A DNA stretch of 64,000 nt, taken from the NCBI RefSeq assembly GCF_035994945.1, contig NZ_CP108677.1, forward strand, positions 2,542,001-2,606,000, read 5' to 3'. Within the stretch, counting starts at the first letter, position 1; every line of letters begins with the position of its first letter. Shown here in pieces: positions 60,888 through 64,000 of the stretch. The position numbers and the translations under genes are program-made. Below the pieces are notes generated by a model. The model was not told the DNA's origin. It was given only the letters and a program-made list of their open reading frames with translations, and made no database searches. Source of the DNA: Streptomyces sp. NBC_01216. GTDB taxonomy: Bacteria; Actinomycetota; Actinomycetes; Streptomycetales; Streptomycetaceae.

Positions 60888-62063
60888 ATGTCGAAAGACC
60901 TGGTGGTGATTCTCACCGCCCTCAATCTTGAGTATCAGTCCGTGCGCGAGAGGCTGGTGGATCTTCGATTACATCTCCACAAGAGTGGTACCCGGTTCGA
61001 AGTGGGCGTCGTGAAGGGCACGTCGTGCCGTGTCGCGCTCGGGCTGACGAGCAAGGGAAACCAGTCCTCCGCGGTGATCGCGGAACGCGCGATCCAGGAG
61101 TTCTCGCCCGTGGCCGTGCTGTTCGTCGGGGTCGCCGGCGCCCTGTGGGATGCCACGAGGCTGGGTGACGTGGTGGTGGCGTCGCATGTGTACGCCTACC
61201 ACGGCGGCACCAGCGAGGACGATGGGCTCAAAGCCCGCCCTCGGGTGTGGGAAGCGCCGCACGGCATCAGCCAGCTCGCCTCGCACCTGGCCCGTCTGGA
61301 CGAGTGGGCGGATCCCCCGCCTGGTCACGAGGACCGACCGCAGGTGCGTTTCGGGGCTGTCGCCGCCGGCGAGATCGTCCAGAACTCGAGGATCTCGGCC
61401 GAGGCGAAGTGGATCCGGCAGCACTACAACGATGCGCTCGCCATCGAGATGGAGGCCGCCGGTGTGGCCCAGGCCGGCCATCTCAGCGGAGCTCCCGTGG
61501 CCATCGTCCGGGGAATAAGCGACCGGGCGGACGGCACGAAGAACAGTTCGGACGACCGCAACTGGCAGCCTCGGGCCGCGGCGAACGCGGCGGCTTTCGC
61601 CGTCCGCCTGGCAGTGGAACTGGTGAACGAGCAGGGGGAGTCCGCCATGCAGTCCGCAATGGCCCAGGACGACAGGGACCGTTCGGTCGAGCGATTAGAC
61701 CGGGGGGTCATCAACACCGCTCACAACAGCACCGTCGGCATCATGGCCAGCTCGGTCACGGGCAGCAGTGTCCACATGGGCACGGCCCCGAAGGCATCCG
61801 GTCCGACGGACCTGGTCACGGAGCTGAACGGGTTCCGCGACCAGCTGAGGTGGCACCGCGCCGAGGGCGTGCTCGACGAGGACAGTTACCAGGCGGCCCT
61901 GACCGATCTGGAATCCTCCCTCCGGTCGGCCGGAGAGCGTGCCCCTGGGTCGTCGAAGCAGACCGTCCTTGCGCTCAAGAGGCTGCGTGGGCTGGTCGCG
62001 GAATGCCCCGCGCTGGTAGCCGCGTTGGCACCCCTGGTCGATGCGGCCGGTGGCCTGGCATGA
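60888..62063 (+). CDS. Nucleoside phosphorylase/MTAN-fold protein with signalling-like motif
   Basis: 391 aa; ATG directly follows the regulator's TAG, with GAAGAGGAG as ribosome site. Residues 1-245 are a PNP_UDP/MTAN-type domain: VVILTALNLEYQSV, VLFVGVAGALWDATRLGDVVVAS, LAIEMEAAGVAQAG and VRGISDRAD, with the Glu and Asp of nucleosidase active sites. At 276-298 lies a motif with core NSTVGI, then A-x-x-V-x-x-S-x-V, which recurs at the N terminus of the next protein. The last ~90 residues are helical. TTA codons at 60969 (L28) and 61695 (L270). Probably cleaves a nucleoside or nucleotide when activated. Confidence 0.82.
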   Translation: MSKDLVVILTALNLEYQSVRERLVDLRLHLHKSGTRFEVGVVKGTSCRVALGLTSKGNQSSAVIAERAIQEFSPVAVLFVGVAGALWDATRLGDVVVASHVYAYHGGTSEDDGLKARPRVWEAPHGISQLASHLARLDEWADPPPGHEDRPQVRFGAVAAGEIVQNSRISAEAKWIRQHYNDALAIEMEAAGVAQAGHLSGAPVAIVRGISDRADGTKNSSDDRNWQPRAAANAAAFAVRLAVELVNEQGESAMQSAMAQDDRDRSVERLDRGVINTAHNSTVGIMASSVTGSSVHMGTAPKASGPTDLVTELNGFRDQLRWHRAEGVLDEDSYQAALTDLESSLRSAGERAPGSSKQTVLALKRLRGLVAECPALVAALAPLVDAAGGLA

Positions 62064-64000
62064 GCCGCGACGACAGTGCCGCGTACAGCTCGGATTCGTA
62101 CAACTCGGCCGCATACTCCACCGTCGGGATTCAGGCCGAGACCGTCCACGACTCCCACGTCTACATCGTCCACCCGGACGCCTCGCCGCAGGAGAAGTAC
62201 CGGGTCGGCGTGCGACTCCTGGAGGACGGCGTCCCCAGTCGCGCCCGGGAAATGATCACTGATGCGATCGCCCACGGCCACGACGGCACGGAGGTGCGCT
62301 TCCATTGGGTGCTGGCCATGCTCAGCGCACGTACCCACCACGACCTGAGCGACGAAGAGGTTCAGCGGCTGCGCTACACCGCCGGGCGCGTGCGGGACTA
62401 CGCCGAGGACGAGTGGACGGAAGCCCTACGCGTCACCTTCGACCTGTTGGCGGCGCTCAGCACGGCCGGCAGCGAGACCGGACCCGTGCTGAAGCAGTTG
62501 CAGGACCTGCCGCACCGCCAGCACGACGCGATCCTCCGCCACCTCGACCTCATGCTCACCGGAGGCCTGAAGGACTACCTGTGGGCGGAAACCCTTGAAC
62601 GGGCCAAGGCAGAACGCTTCGCCAACGACCGGGGCCAGCGGGTCTGGACCTACTTCGCACCCACCCCCATCGGGGCACGGGCCGTTCCGCCCCGCCCGAG
62701 CGCCGCTGCCGCCGCCAAGGCGGCCCTCCCCCTCCGCGCGATCCTGTTCGTCGTCAGCAGTGCGCTCCTCTGGGCCCTGGCACTGATCACGGATCCGGCC
62801 CAGGCGATCGTCGAGTTACCGGTGGCACTCGGCGCGGGCCTGACCGCGGCCCGCTTCGGCGTCCGGTGGTGGGGCCGGTGGCCCGGGCCGGGCCTCGCGG
62901 CCGGGGCGCGCGTCCCCCACCCACGCGATCCTGCCTCCGACTCCGCACCCGGCCCGGACTCCGGACCCGACTCCGGCCCGGACTCCGCCGAGGGTAGGTT
63001 CACCAAGCGCGTCCGCCATTCGTTCGATCACTACTTCAGCAGGCGCAGGCCCCACGGGTTCACCTCGGACGCCTGGCTCGCCCACACGGATCAGATCCGC
63101 AGCGGCCTCGCCGCCGAGATCGCGGATCTCTACCGGGAGAGCCGGATCGGTGTGGAGCGGGTCGAATGGCTGATCCGGTACCTCGCCGAGGATGCCCGGA
63201 ATCGCTACAACAGCGGCACCCTGTTCGATCAGCACCACCAGGACCGGACTCCGGGCAGGACGAAGGCCCTGACCGTGGCAGCCCTCGCCGTTCTCGGCAC
63301 GGCGGCTCTGGCCGCGTTCGCCACGGCGGTCACCGATGCCGCCCAGCAGCAGGTTCTGTGGGCGTTCCTGGCCGTGCTCGGTGCGGCCTGGTCCGGGCAC
63401 GCAGCCGCTTCCCGTTGGCTGGAGGTCCGGCGTGAGGAGCACCGACTGGACCGGGAGAGTCGGGAGTACCTGGAACAACTGGCCGCACGGCAGAGCGCCT
63501 ACCAGCGCTGGCAGTCCTTCCTGGACGACAAGCGGCCCAGCGAACAGGAGATGGAGACTTGGCTCGCCTGCGACAAGACGTCGTTCGTCGACGAGGCGCT
63601 CCAACACCACCGGCTCACCTGGCGCGACCTGATCACTCACACCATCCTGGTGGCCCCGGCTCCCTCCTACAAACGGGGCCGGGTCCGCGGCGGCCCATGG
63701 CGGTACTCGCACTACGTCTTCCGACTGTTCCTGTTCACCCAGGACGGCATCCGCGAGATCAGCTCCGAGTTCGACTTCTCCGACGCGACGCGCAGGAACG
63801 AGCAGCGGAACAACTACCGGTTCGACGCCCTGACCTCCGTGCAGGTGACGGAGAACGCCGACGTCGGCTACGACCTGGAGCTTCTCCTCGCCAACGGACC
63901 AGCCAGGAAGATCCGCGTCAAGGACGCCGAAGCCCGTCAGCTGGCGCCGACCGAGAATCCCCAGGAAATCTCCGAGATCAGCCTCAGCGCGGCCGGCTCC
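62060..64000 (+). CDS. Large membrane protein with N-terminal motif matching its neighbour (partial)
   Basis: ATG 62060 overlaps the previous stop (ATGA). The frame is open through the window end, at least 647 aa. Residues 15-37 (N15-V37) repeat the neighbour's motif (YSTVGIQAETV core). Then a helical region (40-200: EKYRVGVRLLEDGVPSRAREMITDAI...), two membrane helices near 226-246 and 250-270, a PDSG-repeat linker (about 295-310), a helical part, two more helices near 404-425 and 432-450, a coiled-coil-like stretch (EVRREEHRLDRESREYLEQLA) and a beta-rich end. TTA codon at 62816 (L253). No family recognised; could be the membrane sensor or pore of the system. Confidence 0.75.
   Translation, partial: MSRDDSAAYSSDSYNSAAYSTVGIQAETVHDSHVYIVHPDASPQEKYRVGVRLLEDGVPSRAREMITDAIAHGHDGTEVRFHWVLAMLSARTHHDLSDEEVQRLRYTAGRVRDYAEDEWTEALRVTFDLLAALSTAGSETGPVLKQLQDLPHRQHDAILRHLDLMLTGGLKDYLWAETLERAKAERFANDRGQRVWTYFAPTPIGARAVPPRPSAAAAAKAALPLRAILFVVSSALLWALALITDPAQAIVELPVALGAGLTAARFGVRWWGRWPGPGLAAGARVPHPRDPASDSAPGPDSGPDSGPDSAEGRFTKRVRHSFDHYFSRRRPHGFTSDAWLAHTDQIRSGLAAEIADLYRESRIGVERVEWLIRYLAEDARNRYNSGTLFDQHHQDRTPGRTKALTVAALAVLGTAALAAFATAVTDAAQQQVLWAFLAVLGAAWSGHAAASRWLEVRREEHRLDRESREYLEQLAARQSAYQRWQSFLDDKRPSEQEMETWLACDKTSFVDEALQHHRLTWRDLITHTILVAPAPSYKRGRVRGGPWRYSHYVFRLFLFTQDGIREISSEFDFSDATRRNEQRNNYRFDALTSVQVTENADVGYDLELLLANGPARKIRVKDAEARQLAPTENPQEISEISLSAAGS

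Noticed and set aside
1..64000. tRNA or rRNA genes
   Set aside because: No cloverleaf with a GTTC-type T arm or rRNA-like sequence was noticed; a covariance search was not possible.

Overview
The window looks like chromosome from a Streptomyces or very close relative. Base composition is uniformly GC-rich, with G or C at most third codon positions, GTG starts are common and genes are coupled by ATGA/GTGA overlaps. The gene content is also typical: three short chaplins, the melC1-melC2 tyrosinase pair, a chitinase with a DasR-type operator, GTP-dependent PEP carboxykinase, an actinobacterial MptB-like mannosyltransferase, and rare TTA codons.

Layout. 1-3268: part of a Tad/Flp pilus operon on the minus strand (zinc-ribbon protein, CpaB, CpaE/TadZ, TadE cut by the window edge). 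3269-7006: secreted GH18 chitinase and secreted M14 zinc carboxypeptidase. 7073-12645: a D-amino-acid or N-acyl-D-amino-acid locus (RidA, IclR regulator, PfkB kinase, divergent PLP D-amino-acid lyase and D-aminoacylase) with a 16-bp palindrome in the divergent promoter. 12740-23568: a complete type I-E CRISPR-Cas locus. Its eight-gene operon (cas3-cse1-cse2-cas7-cas5-cas6-cas1-cas2) sits between two arrays of 11 and 9 repeats whose leaders both face the cas genes. 23622-33702: housekeeping and envelope genes (MptB-like transferase, AlaA-like aminotransferase, PEPCK, PAQR membrane protein, TetR regulator, GH26-like hydrolase, VKOR). 33896-38151: melC1C2, two chaplins and three small secreted proteins. 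38886-52276: a translationally coupled surface-polysaccharide operon (two GT4 transferases, polyprenyl-phosphate sugar transferase, Wzy-like polymerase, MurJ/Wzx-like flippase, polysaccharide deacetylase, Wzz-like protein, FemAB/GNAT-like transferase), then a repeat-rich GH26-like protein and an ATP-grasp enzyme, closed by a third chaplin. 53269-55302: yyaL-type gene.

55303-64000 is an accessory, defence-like region. A minimal CBASS operon (HNH-SAVED effector Cap5 plus CD-NTase) lies beside a Uma2-family gene. This interval is bounded by the real yyaL start and by a second, truncated copy of the yyaL 5' end about 4.65 kb away, a 164-bp direct repeat that suggests how the island was gained. 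To the right is a tight operon of a Nudix-type (NrtR-like) regulator, a nucleoside-phosphorylase/MTAN-fold protein, and a large membrane protein that runs off the window. The last two share a matching motif of about 23 residues, downstream of the enzyme domain in one and at the extreme N terminus of the other. This resembles the effector/receptor pairing by amyloid-like signalling motifs known in bacterial and fungal immunity. With its TTA codons, this operon is the best candidate here for an undescribed system.

The chaplins, tyrosinase and polysaccharide operon together suggest a locus that builds the aerial or spore surface. The CRISPR, CBASS and motif-paired operon suggest three layers of phage defence in one stretch. 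Starts, families and motifs were read by eye; no database search was possible.
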